DNA of 64,000 nucleotides from NCBI RefSeq assembly GCF_001541095.1, contig NZ_LMXH01000001.1, positions 694,048 to 758,047 of the forward strand, read 5' to 3'. How positions within the stretch are numbered: the first letter of the stretch is position 1; every line of letters begins with the position of its first letter. Below are positions 63,720-64,000 of the stretch, piece by piece. A program made the position numbers and the translations under genes. Origin of the DNA: Paenibacillus sp. FJAT-26967. GTDB lineage: Bacteria; Bacillota; Bacilli; Paenibacillales; NBRC-103111. The notes beneath the pieces are model-generated. The model ran no database searches and was not told the origin of the DNA. It was given only the letters and a program-made list of their open reading frames with translations.

Positions 63720-63755
63720 GTGTAGAAAACCTCCTGTCAGAATGGTTTTAGCATG

Positions 63756-63785
63756 AGTATATACCCTGTATTAGGGTCGCAACAA
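63756..63785 (-). promoter_or_regulatory. Promoter with a dyad in its spacer, upstream of the desaturase
   Basis: Minus strand -35 TTGTTG (63780-63785), 18-base spacer, -10 TATACT (63756-63761). The spacer contains ACCCT-N5-AGGGT (63763-63777), the layout of MerR-family operators. Confidence 0.55.
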
Positions 63786-63905
63786 AAAGGAGATTGACAT
63801 TGTTTCTCTTGGATTGTAAGTTGTTTGTATAAGGTTTGTCAAAAATTATCCTTACCTATACATACACCAGAGAAAAATGGCTGAATCGGAAAGAAGGGGC
63901 AGACT

Positions 63906-64000
63906 TTGTCATTCTTATCGTGGGTGATACTTCTGACAGGCTGGTTGTCAGGCTGGTTTCTGTCGGCCAGAAGCGGGGAGTGCCGGAAGGAAGACCGCTG
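63906..64000 (+). CDS. Start of a membrane protein, cut by the window edge
   Basis: From a TTG at 63906, 31 codons to the edge: SFLSWVILLTGWLSGWFLSA then a polar stretch. AGAAGGGG precedes the start by about 6-9 bases. One N-terminal membrane helix next to a carotenoid gene would fit a CrtQ-like glycosyltransferase, but too little is visible to say. Confidence 0.4.
   Translation, partial: MSFLSWVILLTGWLSGWFLSARSGECRKEDR

Overview
The window looks like chromosome of a spore-forming, Paenibacillus-like member of the Bacillales. The evidence is the spore genes (sspI, an alpha/beta-type SASP, yunB, lytH, ylbJ, a YheC/D-type ATP-grasp gene), the Gram-positive signalling cassettes (LiaFSR-like and BceRSAB-like), strong AGGAGG-type ribosome binding sites, frequent TTG/GTG starts, and a trnD-like tRNA array behind a 23S gene. 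I see no phage, insertion sequence, CRISPR array or plasmid functions; this is mostly ordinary core and accessory chromosome.

Layout. 1-3135: 3' part of a 23S rRNA gene followed directly by 17 tRNA genes and a terminator, with no 5S gene in between. 3.3-11.4 kb: alpha/beta hydrolase, FAH-family enzyme, SANT-like DNA-binding protein, MOSC protein translationally coupled to moaA, Eis-like acetyltransferase, and two unknown minus-strand genes (one coiled coil, one secreted). 11.8-14.3 kb: LiaFSR-like envelope stress cassette. 14.4-17.8 kb: small unknown genes, a 26-residue membrane ORF with its own promoter, a GNAT protein and zwf. 17.9-22.5 kb: complete Bce-type peptide-antibiotic sensing and detoxification module with its operator. 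22.7-31 kb: Tat-type metallophosphoesterase, prfC, YheC/D-like gene, OmpR/HK pair, LacI regulator, MtnX-like phosphatase. 31.2-33 kb: sspI, ktrA-like gene and a SpoU rRNA methylase; sspI next to this methylase recalls the Bacillus ysgA neighbourhood. 33.3-38.2 kb: ROK regulator divergent from a CUT1 sugar importer that lacks its ATPase. 38.4-46.9 kb: SLH protein, yunB-lytH-lipA-yutD block, DUF3243, nadK, PilZ. 47.1-52.3 kb: ylbJ, globin, a decayed diguanylate cyclase, yycC and pepF. 52.5-64 kb: chemoreceptor, SASP, viroplasmin-RNase H, a ribose-type sugar ABC operon, copper-amine-oxidase-like secreted protein, AI-2E exporter, CrtI-type desaturase and the start of a divergent gene at the edge.

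How genes work together. The Bce module has a regulator-sensor pair overlapping by 8 bases, then an operator matching TnACA-N4-TGTAA, then the transporter genes overlapping by 26 bases. The LiaFSR genes form a tight operon. Both sugar importers carry palindromic operators in their control regions but no catabolic enzymes nearby, so they probably feed enzymes encoded elsewhere. Cyclic-di-GMP signalling is represented by a PilZ protein and a broken diguanylate cyclase about 2 kb apart.

Most unusual features: a seven-unit, exactly 10-bp tandem repeat in front of the CUT1 operon; a sporulation (SigG-type) promoter for sspI whose -35 overlaps the -10 of the divergent ktrA-like gene; a YutD protein with a long disordered Gly/Arg/Gln-rich tail; three unannotated-size membrane ORFs of 26, 32 and 38 residues with good ribosome binding sites; and a dyad inside the promoter spacer of the CrtI-like gene. 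I found no clear evidence of a large, wholly new multi-gene system.
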